64,000 bases of DNA from assembly GCA_017642335.1 (NCBI GenBank), contig JAGCPF010000041.1:1-64000 (forward strand), in the 5' to 3' direction. Source of the stretch: Fibrobacter sp. GTDB taxonomy: Bacteria; Fibrobacterota; Fibrobacteria; Fibrobacterales; Fibrobacteraceae. The translations under genes and the position numbers were made by a program. The notes below the pieces were generated by a model. It was given only the letters and a program-made list of their open reading frames with translations. It had not been told where the DNA came from and made no database searches. Shown piece after piece: positions 54,001-61,730 of this stretch (position 1 is the stretch's first letter; each line of letters opens with the position of its first letter).

Positions 54001-56118
54001 TATGTTATTCATAATCCGGTTTCCGAAGTGACACTGGAGTTCGCTCTTGATTCGTTGTACAAGCTGATGCTTGCAAAACATAATGGGGGCAATGGCATGA
54101 CTGCTGAAGAAAAGACTCTGCAGGCGTCTCTGGAAAGCATAAAGTACCAGACAAAGATGTGGTCTGTCTCTTCTCCGACGATCAAGATTCAATACACCTC
54201 GGATGACCATGATGTCGTTGCGGATTTCAGGCCGCAGCTTATCGTTCTTCCGAAGGTGCAGAAGTTCTCGATTATCGATATCGAAATTGCCGATTCCGCC
54301 GCGACTTCGTTTGCGATATTCACGCCTGCCGGCGATTCCCTCGGCTCTAATGTCCTGTTTGGTGAAGAAATTGTCTTGACTGGCGCACCTAGCGACACCT
54401 TGATCTATGTGCTCAAGAAGGATCGCAATTCCGCTCCGGTCGTTTTGCCGACGGATTCTTCTGGAACCGTGATCATCCCGGGCCCGGATTCTACGTATGC
54501 CGTTGATTCTACCGGAAAGACGATTATCGTACCTATTGATTCTATCGTGCCTTCTGATTCTAGCGATTCAAGCGAGGTTGTTCCGGATACGAGCAAGCAG
54601 GTGCCTGTTGTTGATGAATCCGACAAGTGTGCCGATAGCGTCACGATCGCCGATGTCCGTGTCGCCAAGTCCGGTACTGCAGCGCAGTTCACCTTCAAAC
54701 TCGACGCTCCTAGCTCTTGCACATCGTTCATCAAACCCAAGGTTGTCGTTTCTGGCCCCGATAGCGTGGTTTTGGAAACCGTCAAGGACTTCAGCAAGAA
54801 CTACAAGTTCGTACTCTATCCGCTCAATCCGGGTACGTATTCCTTCAAGGTCATTGCATCCTCGAAGGTTAGCAAAACCGTCAAGGAGGATTTCTCCGCC
54901 GATATCGAACTCCGTGGCCGCGTATGGACCATGGTGGCATTCGGTTCCTGGCCGAAGAATGTCTTGAAGGACGCGAAGCCGACGATTTATACGTGGAACG
55001 AATCGAACCCGATCGGTGACTACTGGCAGTACGAAGCATTCCCCAAGAATGGTGAGGCTGACGAGATGGTCGGTTACTGGGTCCGTACCGAATCCAATGT
55101 GGAATTCAGTCTGGATCTGCCTTTGAAGGCTGCCGAATCCGATTCTTTGAGCTGGACTGTCGAGAAAAAGTTCAGCGGCTGGAACATGCTCGCGAACCCG
55201 TATTCATGGAACATTTATGTGGGCTCCGTGGAAGACTTCAAGTCTTCGGAAAGCGAAAGTGCTCCGATCTGGCGTTGGGATGCCTTCTCTGCGGGTTATA
55301 TGATTGCCGACACCCTGTATGCCAACGAGGCCTTCTGGGTCAAGGCTGATCGCAAACGCACCATCAGCGTGAGCTCCAAGCCTGTCTTCCCGGCTGCCAA
55401 GGTGGTTTCGGGCCCGAGCAGGAACCCGCTTTTCAGAAACGTTTCCAAGAATTCCTGGAGCATGATGCTTGTCGCATCAACCGAAGACGGCGCTACCGAC
55501 TCCTGGAACGTGCTGGGCGTAGGCTCCAAGGATATCGCCATTGCCGAACCGCCTGCGGGCATGGAATCTGGCGTGGCTGTCTCCTTCGTTGGCGATGACG
55601 CTCTGCTCGCAAAGCGCATTTTGGCTAAGACCTCCGCTGATGAATACTCCTGGAAGGTCAATGTGAAGTCTGCAAAGGGCGAAAAGGTGAACCTCTCGCT
55701 CGAAGGTCTGGACGAAGTTCGCGCTATGGGCTACCGTGCCGTGCTCGTCATGGATGGCAAGACTTATGAATGGGGCGACGCTTTCACGATTAGCGTGGAT
55801 GCTTCGGGCTCCAAGACTGCCGAGCTGAAGGTCGTTCCGGCCAAGGCTCAGGTCGCGCTCTCCAAGGGTATCAGCGACATGAAGTACAGTGTCGCCGCTG
55901 GCGAAGTCTCCGTGAACTTCAACGTTTCTGCCGAGATGGCGGGCAAGGCTGCCGAAGTGCGCCTGCTCGACATGAACGGCAACGTGCTCTCGATGGCCCG
56001 CGGCAAGGCTCATGCCGGGACGAACGATATGCGTCTTGGCTCTGTCGCCCGCAACGGCGTGTACGTGCTGATGGTCCGCGTGGGCAGCGCAACCCGCAGC
56101 GCCCGTATCGCTCTTTAA
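51001..56118 (+). CDS. Giant secreted repeat protein with type IX-like C-terminal tail
   Basis: 1705 residues. The signal peptide covers the first ~33 residues (hydrophobic VFAMVGNAFA). Residues ~50-800 are rich in GLUG-like repeats: GGFIGVWANGPITFNDNVV, GGVFGLATNSPVELNNVS, GGAIGYMGNSNPTLKMENIS, GGLVGKLKNTNVSIEKAS. They suggest a long beta-solenoid, as in adhesins. A Ser/Asp/Pro-rich stretch near 1135-1200 links to beta domains. The last ~70 residues (VRLLDMNGNVLSMARG; GVYVLMVRVG) resemble the type IX secretion sorting domain. GGGGAGG lies 7 nt upstream of the start. The barrel protein gene precedes it by 19 nt. Confidence 0.85.
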   Translation: MKNFNKDNSMKKYKCVLGMVPLVFAMVGNAFADEPVLPVVPEDAMVLTVTNVTEWNEIQDRVNELPASKKDLIIQVSGDIEFSSNVGEPWSGAPANLDKTIDMGKRNVYIVGDENSSSNSLTGILLKGAGVSLFKNVDTVYVENVDFRNCYLLAKTDASHNSASFLADNPKGVYLNKVTLENVGIKGVPDTEGKQPEFSTVGFLADSSNCNGARCGAFIFQDVSVDGLSIDSLLSIRTGGFLGYVSGSCLMQSSDFKNVSVNFSTNSSNWSSVTIYLGGVVANMSSVSSIYVKNSSIELAPLKLEAVDFSKHFIHMGGFAAELESGSVVIEKSKFSGDIEVVNNFNTVDDDLPMKLRAGGVFGYWMPKSSTPVLNLQMDSSVSTVDISVNLEAPHLSTSTNTEELDFSFISAVGGFFGSMAPGVNTLSGSIDGSSYSGKIDYKSKDEAIPSIGGFIGVWANGPITFNDNVVSGSKISYQGPYASIGALVGTVKNTKAGVFVNNLKVEKDIEASLSPVEGASIGGVFGLATNSPVELNNVSIRGDISANDVATFEPTLTHVIDLSMGGAIGYMGNSNPTLKMENISYEGRLTADRSYVADNKAQYVGGLVGKLKNTNVSIEKASVVGKSTSPVNKDLSLMSVSFAGGTNTNRFEPVYMGGLIGGSPFAPNGAKLQLSISEASVSGEIAASGMCNSDTSYFAGFVGAYAIADSVKISDSYYNGGLSIDMTKPSANKVSGLMTLSVDANDFSLKNSYVYDEESATSNIVTGQHDLAMTKTYMFSLLDYLEDNGVVVDPSSPAFAYNLNQGETEPLWYYDESENDGLPQLASLKGKTVVPTGKVTLLGFNEGEGTPSDVEIYSDANGEWALTSGGKIFKDDLSVNNYDPVKKKLVVWKQEGGDLVWKGLAETSAALTDGMKFAKELIDLPKVTFSVDTVGSSSGAANRVVFWDSPEYSLVDSAALPVAVFKLIDGNNDSTFYKGSFWKVAGQPLLVHSSDELIDYVIHNPVSEVTLEFALDSLYKLMLAKHNGGNGMTAEEKTLQASLESIKYQTKMWSVSSPTIKIQYTSDDHDVVADFRPQLIVLPKVQKFSIIDIEIADSAATSFAIFTPAGDSLGSNVLFGEEIVLTGAPSDTLIYVLKKDRNSAPVVLPTDSSGTVIIPGPDSTYAVDSTGKTIIVPIDSIVPSDSSDSSEVVPDTSKQVPVVDESDKCADSVTIADVRVAKSGTAAQFTFKLDAPSSCTSFIKPKVVVSGPDSVVLETVKDFSKNYKFVLYPLNPGTYSFKVIASSKVSKTVKEDFSADIELRGRVWTMVAFGSWPKNVLKDAKPTIYTWNESNPIGDYWQYEAFPKNGEADEMVGYWVRTESNVEFSLDLPLKAAESDSLSWTVEKKFSGWNMLANPYSWNIYVGSVEDFKSSESESAPIWRWDAFSAGYMIADTLYANEAFWVKADRKRTISVSSKPVFPAAKVVSGPSRNPLFRNVSKNSWSMMLVASTEDGATDSWNVLGVGSKDIAIAEPPAGMESGVAVSFVGDDALLAKRILAKTSADEYSWKVNVKSAKGEKVNLSLEGLDEVRAMGYRAVLVMDGKTYEWGDAFTISVDASGSKTAELKVVPAKAQVALSKGISDMKYSVAAGEVSVNFNVSAEMAGKAAEVRLLDMNGNVLSMARGKAHAGTNDMRLGSVARNGVYVLMVRVGSATRSARIAL

Positions 56119-56124
56119 TCGCTA

Positions 56125-56952
56125 ATGCTTATAGGATGTCATCTCTCTTCGTCGCAAGGATTCCTTGCGATGGGGGAGTGCGCCCTTTCTATAGGGGCGA
56201 ACGTTTTCCAGTTCTTTACTCGTAATCCGCGCGGCGGTGCCGCAAAGCCGTTTGACCAGGGCGACGCCTCCGCTCTGGTCGGCTTGTTGCGCGAGAACGG
56301 GTTCGGTCCCGTACTCGCGCACGCCCCCTACACGCTCAACCCCTGCGCCGCGGACGAAGGCCTCCGGCAGTACGCCCGCGACGTGATGAAGGACGACCTG
56401 TGGCGCATGGACCATTTCCCGGGCGCAATGTATAACTTCCATCCGGGAAGTCATGTGAAGCAGGGAACTGAACGCGGAATCGAACTGATTGCAGAACATC
56501 TGAATGCGATTTTGCACCCTGAATTGAAGACGGCCGTGCTCCTCGAGACGATGGCAGGAAAGGGTAGCGAGGTGGGACGCACGTTCGAGGAATTGCGCGC
56601 AATTATTGATCGCGTAGAACTGGCGGATAAGGTCGGTGTGTGCCTCGATACCTGTCACGTGTACGACGGCGGATACGACATCGTGAACCACCTCGACTGG
56701 GTGCTTGAACAGTTCGACAAGATTATCGGGCTCGAACGGTTGCGCGCCATCCACTTGAACGACAGCAAGAATCCGCTTGCAAGCCACAAGGATCGCCACG
56801 AAGTTATCGGTGGCGGTTTTATTGGGCTGGATGCGCTCGTGCGCGTCGTGAACCATCCTGCACTGAAAAATTTGCCGTTCTACTTGGAAACTCCGAACGA
56901 GCTTCCCGGCTATGCAGCCGAAATTGCGCTTATGCGTAAGCATGCAAAGTAG
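56125..56952 (+). CDS. nfo: Endonuclease IV (apurinic/apyrimidinic endonuclease)
   Basis: 275 residues of the AP endonuclease family 2 TIM barrel. It nicks DNA at abasic sites and removes 3' blocking groups in base excision repair. Zinc ligands and motifs are visible: LSSSQGF at the start, [63 protein letters not shown]. It begins 6 nt after the giant protein stop, but its role is unrelated; the placement may be accidental. Confidence 0.95.
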   Translation: MLIGCHLSSSQGFLAMGECALSIGANVFQFFTRNPRGGAAKPFDQGDASALVGLLRENGFGPVLAHAPYTLNPCAADEGLRQYARDVMKDDLWRMDHFPGAMYNFHPGSHVKQGTERGIELIAEHLNAILHPELKTAVLLETMAGKGSEVGRTFEELRAIIDRVELADKVGVCLDTCHVYDGGYDIVNHLDWVLEQFDKIIGLERLRAIHLNDSKNPLASHKDRHEVIGGGFIGLDALVRVVNHPALKNLPFYLETPNELPGYAAEIALMRKHAK

Positions 56953-57050
56953 TTTTGCCTGCGTCGGCCAGGGAAGGGGAGGGGCCCTTCCCGCATATAT
57001 TCAAAAAAAGCGTTTTTCTTCTTTTTTTTGATTTTTTTCCAAAAAATCCC

Positions 57051-57080
57051 TTGACAAAGTTTTTTCTTTATCTATATTTG
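57051..57080 (+). promoter_or_regulatory. Promoter of tRNA-Asn
   Basis: TTGACA and TATATT are separated by 16 nt, a near-consensus housekeeping promoter; the -10 box extends as TATATTTG. The predicted start point lies about 12 nt upstream of the mature tRNA. It follows an A/T tract of about 45 nt. Confidence 0.85.
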
Positions 57081-57098
57081 GGGGCGTCTAACAGACGA

Positions 57099-57171
57099 TG
57101 CTTCATAGCTCAGTTGGTAGAGCCCGCGACTGTTAATCGCGTTGTCCTTGGTTCGAGTCCAAGTGAAGCAG
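57099..57171 (+). tRNA. tRNA-Asn (anticodon GTT)
   Basis: A complete 73-nt cloverleaf: acceptor TGCTTCA/TGAAGCA with discriminator G, D-arm GCTC/GAGC, anticodon stem CGCGA/TCGCG with loop CTGTTAA (anticodon GTT), and T-arm CTTGG-TTCGAGT-CCAAG. CCA is not encoded. It has its own promoter and terminator. Confidence 0.97.
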
Positions 57172-57174
57172 CTT

Positions 57175-57209
57175 AGAACCCCGTTCGAAAGAGCGGGGTT
57201 CTTTGTTTT
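57175..57209 (+). terminator. Terminator of tRNA-Asn
   Basis: A 9-bp perfect stem AGAACCCCG / CGGGGTTCT, followed by TTGTTTTTT. Confidence 0.9.
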
Positions 57210-57249
57210 TTCCCACTTTATTTGTTATTGGATTTTCTTAGCGTTTTTT

Positions 57250-57255
57250 TATATT
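57250..57255 (+). promoter_or_regulatory. Putative -10 box of FISUMP lipoprotein 3
   Basis: TATATT after a T-run, about 42 nt before the start codon, leaving a leader that carries a strong GGAGG ribosome site. Confidence 0.4.
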
Positions 57256-57297
57256 GTCGCAAACAAAAAAATTACAATGACGTGGAGGAAGTATCCA

Positions 57298-58410
57298 ATG
57301 TATAAGTCTGCTTTGTTGAGTATCTTGCTTGGGCTGTTTTTTTTCCTGAGCGCTTGCGGTGATGTCGAAATTACGACGTCTGAACTTGACTCAGGGCGAG
57401 GTTCCGACAATGCTGAAGCCATCGATTCCGTCAAGACCGTTTACGATCTGGGTGAATGTACTAAAAAGCGTGACGGTGATACGTCTTTTGTTCTAAAGGA
57501 TGATTCCTACTACACCTGCAAAGACGAGGATTGGTTAAAGTTGGATAAGTCGTCACTGTCTTCGTCTTCCGCTAAGTCTAGTTCGTCGAAATCCAAGGTT
57601 TCCAGTTCATCGAAGTCCAAGTCTTCGTCTTCCGCTAAGGCTTCCAGTTCATCGAAGTCCAAGTCTTCGTCTTCTGCCAAGTCTTCCAGTTCTTCTGAAA
57701 AATTGAGCTCTTCCGAGGAGTCCAGTTCTTCTGAGGAATCCAGTTCCTCCGAGGAATCCAGCTCTTCCGAAGAGTCCAGCTCGTCGATACTTGATTCGTT
57801 GTTGCTGCCGCGTGAACCGAATATCGACTTGTCCGTGGAATATGATTGCGAGGTGTACGAGTGCGTGACAACAGCGCACCTGAACAAGAATATGCTCGAT
57901 TCCGGCGTGTACGGCCAGTTCCTTGATGTCCGCGATAGTCAGGTTTATCGTACCATAGCAATCGGTTCGCAGATTTGGCTTGCTCAAAATTTGAATTACA
58001 TGACTGATTCCAGTCAATGCTATAACGCTTGCTCAAAATATGGACGCCTCTACTATCAGTCGGAAGCTCTGCATATTTGCCCTGAAGGATGGCATTTGCC
58101 GAGCAGCGAGGAATGGAACACTCTGGATACAATCGTTAGCGCCTTGAAAAAAAGCGACATCGGCAATGGAAATGCCCTGAAATCCATTAATTCGTGGACC
58201 AGAGAAAAGGGAAATGACGAATTCGGATTCTCCGGTCTTGCCAGTCATTATTTCGGAAGTGTCTATATTTGCAGAGGAGACCACGGCGTGTACTGGACAT
58301 CGGATGAATATGAATATCGTTGTCTGCTGAATGACCGCTCTGACCTGTATCCTTACAAGGAAACTTATAGTAAGGATTGGGGCATGGCTGTCCGCTGCCT
58401 GATGGATTAG
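57298..58410 (+). CDS. FISUMP-domain lipoprotein 3
   Basis: 370 residues. The lipobox is LSAC (about residue 18). A short domain with two cysteines (LGECTKKRDG, YYTCKDEDW) precedes about 80 residues of Ser/Lys then Ser/Glu repeats, then the FISUMP domain: FLDVRDSQVYRTIAIGSQIWLAQNLNYM, YGRLYYQSEAL, CPEGWHLPSSEEWNTL, and GMAVRCLMD at the end. This is the more typical FISUMP form (GSQIWLAQNLNY), unlike the two other copies. The ATG is chosen for the GGAGG 9 nt upstream; in-frame codons further up run into the tRNA and cannot be used. Confidence 0.92.
   Translation: MYKSALLSILLGLFFFLSACGDVEITTSELDSGRGSDNAEAIDSVKTVYDLGECTKKRDGDTSFVLKDDSYYTCKDEDWLKLDKSSLSSSSAKSSSSKSKVSSSSKSKSSSSAKASSSSKSKSSSSAKSSSSSEKLSSSEESSSSEESSSSEESSSSEESSSSILDSLLLPREPNIDLSVEYDCEVYECVTTAHLNKNMLDSGVYGQFLDVRDSQVYRTIAIGSQIWLAQNLNYMTDSSQCYNACSKYGRLYYQSEALHICPEGWHLPSSEEWNTLDTIVSALKKSDIGNGNALKSINSWTREKGNDEFGFSGLASHYFGSVYICRGDHGVYWTSDEYEYRCLLNDRSDLYPYKETYSKDWGMAVRCLMD
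57558..57783 (+). repeat. Tandem Ser-linker repeats (42-nt and 18-nt units)
   Basis: Two near-identical 42-nt copies at 57600 and 57642, with a diverged one at 57558, encode Ser/Lys/Ala blocks. Four 18-nt copies at 57712-57783 encode (SEESSS)n. The DNA identity is high enough for copy-number change. Confidence 0.85.
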
Positions 58411-58435
58411 TTATTATTTAGCTATGGGGTTAAAT

Positions 58436-59806
58436 ATGGATAAATTCATTTTTTCTTGTGCAGTCAGCATGCTGACAATGTTTTTTGTTGGTTGCGATTC
58501 TGTGCAACCCTCCAAGCCTCTTGTCATTGGTGGAGAAGAACCTCTGCGGATTGATCCGGATTCGACCCAGAGCGAAGACATTAACGCTCTGGAAATCGTT
58601 CTCCGCGATTTTGCCGCGGGCTATCCGGATTTCGACAATTTCCAGTCGGAAGCCTATGAAAGCCAGACTGTCTCCAACAATTTCGATACCTGGACATTTC
58701 CCGGCTATGCGGACAATGAGGACTGGCTGTCTCGCCGCGAGATTCCTTCGGGCTATGCGACTTACGGATGCGGTAATGCGACGACTCCCGAATACGGAAC
58801 GCTATTGCCTAACGTGTGGTATGGTGAATTTGGCGTATGTGCAGGATTGGATCAATCCATGACTATGCGCGGCCTTGTCTCCGACCTTTGTACAGATGCG
58901 ATTGAAGGTTGGGATCCCGATTCCAAAAAGGAATGTGATAAGTTATGTTCGTTCCATATTTGGTCGAAGCAGGTTTATGTTACTCAGGGGATGGTCAAGC
59001 CGAATCTGGCATTCCCGAAGGATGAAGATGGTAAGCCGAATCTGCGTGAACCGCTCATTGAGAAGGCCCGTGACGCTTGCGACAACAAGTACTTTGAGCA
59101 ATGGTTTTCCGATAACGATTTTAACAAACGTTCCGCCGGGACAATCGCTCTAGACTCGTTGGATGAAACTTCGTCAGGAATCAAGCGGGACTGGAACAAT
59201 GGCGGTTTCTATCCGCTGGATTCTGTTTCGGAGCGAATGGAATGGGTGCGAGTGAACGAAAAATTTGAAAACCAGTTCGGACCCCAATCCCTGAATATTT
59301 ATTGTCCTCCCTACCAATACCCGTATGCTGCAACGCAGACGGATAACAAGGGCGAGAGCACGGCCAGTTTGTGTTCGTCTTGGCAACTTGAGGGTGGCCC
59401 GAGAGTCCCTGACGCCGCATTGAATGCTGCAATGAAAACCAATAAATCCATCGGATTGCGTCACTTACGCAATTCCGGCTTTACCATGATGGCCTATGCC
59501 CCGTTCAAGTACAAGAAGGATGCCAATAAGGTGTTCGAGTTTGCCTCTCTTGGTGATTTGTGGGTCTTTGTCGATGGCGTGCTTGCTTTGGATCTGGGGG
59601 GCTCGCACTTGGTGGCGAACGGGAATCTTGACTTGCAAAAACTTGCTGCGGCCGGTTTCGGATGCCATGCAGGGGAGCCCCTGGAAGCTTTCTGCGATGG
59701 TCGTGTGGATGAAAATGGGGCCTGGAAAGACGGAACCTGGCATCATATCCATATTTTCTATGCAGATAGAAGTTCCGATGGGTCGACCCTCTACTTGAAA
59801 TTTTAG
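58436..59806 (+). CDS. Fibro-slime-domain lipoprotein
   Basis: 456 residues. The N-terminal lipobox is FFVGC (about residue 20). The domain contains IVLRDFAAGYPDFDNFQ at its start and FEFASLGDLWVFVDGVLALDLGGSH near its end, which matches the fibro-slime family named from Fibrobacter and slime-mould proteins (PA14-like fold); the canonical GDDDVWVFI is here GDLWVFV. It ends just after HHIHIFYADRSSDGSTLY, with no linker or further domains. GGGG lies 5 nt before the preferred ATG. It is 25 nt after FISUMP lipoprotein 3, so the pair is probably co-expressed at the cell surface. Ligand unknown. Confidence 0.88.
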   Translation: MDKFIFSCAVSMLTMFFVGCDSVQPSKPLVIGGEEPLRIDPDSTQSEDINALEIVLRDFAAGYPDFDNFQSEAYESQTVSNNFDTWTFPGYADNEDWLSRREIPSGYATYGCGNATTPEYGTLLPNVWYGEFGVCAGLDQSMTMRGLVSDLCTDAIEGWDPDSKKECDKLCSFHIWSKQVYVTQGMVKPNLAFPKDEDGKPNLREPLIEKARDACDNKYFEQWFSDNDFNKRSAGTIALDSLDETSSGIKRDWNNGGFYPLDSVSERMEWVRVNEKFENQFGPQSLNIYCPPYQYPYAATQTDNKGESTASLCSSWQLEGGPRVPDAALNAAMKTNKSIGLRHLRNSGFTMMAYAPFKYKKDANKVFEFASLGDLWVFVDGVLALDLGGSHLVANGNLDLQKLAAAGFGCHAGEPLEAFCDGRVDENGAWKDGTWHHIHIFYADRSSDGSTLYLKF

Positions 59807-59822
59807 AAGAATCATACAAACG

Positions 59823-59853
59823 AGACCTGCCTTCATGGTGGGTCTATTTTTTT
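59823..59853 (+). terminator. Terminator of the fibro-slime lipoprotein gene
   Basis: Stem AGACCTGCC / GGTGGGTCT (two G-T pairs) around TTCAT, followed by a long T-run. Confidence 0.8.
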
Positions 59854-59865
59854 TTAGGAATTTTA

Positions 59866-59873
59866 TATATTTC
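59866..59873 (+). promoter_or_regulatory. Promoter-like box abutting the small secreted protein gene
   Basis: TATATTTC ends 4 nt before the ATG and no Shine-Dalgarno site is present. Confidence 0.4.
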
Positions 59874-59877
59874 TGAT

Positions 59878-60279
59878 ATGTTCAAAAAACTTTTTATCGC
59901 TATTCTCGCTGCGGCCGCGTTCGCACTGGCGGCTGATTCCGTCACTGTCGAAGCCCGCCTGACCGAAATTCCGGGCAAGATGCCGAGCAACGACCTGTAC
60001 AGTTATGTGTACGTGTTCAAGTACAAGGTGCAGAAGGTCGTCTCCGGTAAACTCGATGCCAAGGAAATCCTCGTGGGTGTTTATAACCCGCTTATCGCCC
60101 GCGGCAAGGTCAAGGACAAGATGGCTGACAAGAGCAAGGGCAACGTGGGCGAGTTCAAGGCGAAGGCCAAGCACACGCTCAAGATTGTGCCGCTCGAGGG
60201 TAACTGGGACGGCGCTGTCGAGGACGAGTATTTTGACGATGAATCCCCGCGCTATCTGGCGATTGAAGTGAACGAGTAG
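59878..60279 (+). CDS. Small secreted protein of unknown function
   Basis: 133 residues. A signal peptide (cleavage after ALA, about residue 18) is followed by a roughly 110-residue beta-rich domain: SVTVEARLTEIP, YVYVFKYKVQKVVSG, KEILVGVYNP and HTLKIVPLEGNWDG. It lies 3 nt before the MBOAT gene, suggesting a joint operon. In some alginate-type O-acetylation loci a small periplasmic protein is present next to the MBOAT gene, which could be its role; this is an inference. Confidence 0.7.
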   Translation: MFKKLFIAILAAAAFALAADSVTVEARLTEIPGKMPSNDLYSYVYVFKYKVQKVVSGKLDAKEILVGVYNPLIARGKVKDKMADKSKGNVGEFKAKAKHTLKIVPLEGNWDGAVEDEYFDDESPRYLAIEVNE

Positions 60280-60282
60280 GCC

Positions 60283-61701
60283 GTGGTCTTCTCTTCCCAG
60301 ATTTTCCTGTTCTACTTTTTGCCGACGTTCCTGGTCGGCTACTTTGTGCTGTTCCGTGCCGGGGTCAAGCATTCCGGCTTGAACTTCTTCATCACTGTAT
60401 TCAGTTACATCTTTTATGGCTGGCTTGAACCGTGGCTCGTGTTCCTGATGTTCGGCTCGACGCTCGTGGTGTACGTGAGCGGTCGGTTCATCTCGGCTCC
60501 GGGGGCGAGCAAGCGGCAGCGTAACCTGGCGCTCCTCGCGGCGATTGTCGTGAACCTCGGTGCGCTCGGGTTCTTCAAGTACTACATGTTCGGCATGGGC
60601 GTCATCAACGACGTGGTGGCCAAGCTCGGCTGCGAGCCGTTCTCGGTGATGACGGTGCTTTTGCCTGTGGGCATCTCGTTCTATACGTTCCAGTCCATGA
60701 GCTACGCGATTGACGTGTGGCGCGGCACGGCCCCTCCGGTCAAGGACTTCGTGACGTTCGCCTGCTATGTGGCGCTGTTCCCGCAGCTCGTGGCGGGCCC
60801 GATCGTGCGTTACAATACGGTGGCCGAGGAACTTGCAACTCGCACGCACACGCTCGAAAATTTCGTGCGTGGCATCATGTTCTTCAGTTTCGGCTTTGCC
60901 GAAAAGATTTTCCTTGCGAACCAGGTGGGCATCATCGCCGACCGCGTGTTTGCGGCCGATGCTCCGGGCGTACTCAATACGTGGTGGGGCGCCATCGCGT
61001 ACATGTTCCAGATTTACTTCGACTTCTCGGCGTACAGCAACATGGCAATCGGCCTTGGCCTGATGCTCGGGTTCCATTTCCCGCGCAACTTCAACGGACC
61101 TTACCGCGCGGTGAGCATCACGGATTTCTGGAAAAAGTGGCACATCTCGCTCACGAGCTGGTTCCGCGATTACCTCTACATCGCCCTGGGCGGAAATCGC
61201 GTGGGCAAGAAGCGCTTGTACTTTAATTTGTTCATGGTCATGTTCCTGAGCGGCGTGTGGCACGGCGCGAACTGGACTTTCGTTTGCTGGGGCCTCTACC
61301 ACGCCTTCTTTATGATTGTGGAACGTGCGAACAACAAGAACGCTTTCTACTGGAAGGCTCCGAAGGTCGTGCAGATTTTGATTACGCAGGTCATCGTGCT
61401 GTTCGGCTGGGTGCTGTTCCGTGCCGATAGCATCGGCGAGGCGTGGCGCCTGTGGAAGGCGATGCTCGGGCTTATGCCGGTGAGTGCTGCTGATGCCATA
61501 CTTTCGACGGAGATTTTCACGCCGACTTGCGTGGTGTTCATGGCGGTGGCGGGCCTGCTTTCGTTCTGGAAGTTCCGCAGTTTCGACTGGTGTAACGAGG
61601 TGAAGATCTGGAAGGCGGTTGTTGCGCTTGGCCTCTTTGTGCTCGCGACGCTTGCGCTGTTTACCCAGAGCTACAACCCGTTCCTGTATTTCCAGTTCTA
61701 G
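60283..61701 (+). CDS. MBOAT-family membrane O-acyltransferase (AlgI-like)
   Basis: 472 residues with about 11-12 membrane helices. Landmarks are FLFYFLPTFLVGYF at the start, PVGISFYTFQSMSYAID, LFPQLVAGPIVRY, FWKKWHISLTSWFRDYLYIALGGNR and the invariant histidine in LSGVWHGANWTF. AlgI/DltB-type MBOATs transfer acyl (often acetyl) groups across the inner membrane to a periplasmic or surface polysaccharide or teichoic acid. The start is GTG, 3 nt after the previous stop. No SGNH/AlgJ-type partner is in the window. Confidence 0.93.
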   Translation: MVFSSQIFLFYFLPTFLVGYFVLFRAGVKHSGLNFFITVFSYIFYGWLEPWLVFLMFGSTLVVYVSGRFISAPGASKRQRNLALLAAIVVNLGALGFFKYYMFGMGVINDVVAKLGCEPFSVMTVLLPVGISFYTFQSMSYAIDVWRGTAPPVKDFVTFACYVALFPQLVAGPIVRYNTVAEELATRTHTLENFVRGIMFFSFGFAEKIFLANQVGIIADRVFAADAPGVLNTWWGAIAYMFQIYFDFSAYSNMAIGLGLMLGFHFPRNFNGPYRAVSITDFWKKWHISLTSWFRDYLYIALGGNRVGKKRLYFNLFMVMFLSGVWHGANWTFVCWGLYHAFFMIVERANNKNAFYWKAPKVVQILITQVIVLFGWVLFRADSIGEAWRLWKAMLGLMPVSAADAILSTEIFTPTCVVFMAVAGLLSFWKFRSFDWCNEVKIWKAVVALGLFVLATLALFTQSYNPFLYFQF

Positions 61702-61730
61702 CGCTTTTTTACTAATTTATGGTCATGTTG

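Noticed and set aside
52330..54210. A 626-codon minus-strand frame inside the giant protein gene
   Set aside because: No domain or start signal. The sense frame shows ordered repeats and a C-terminal tail.
56955..57297. Short plus-strand frames running through tRNA-Asn
   Set aside because: They overlap a complete cloverleaf with its own promoter and terminator. The lipoprotein start after the GGAGG site is the real one.
57600..57690. Direct repeats that could suggest a CRISPR array
   Set aside because: They are in-frame coding repeats with no spacers, and no cas gene is present.
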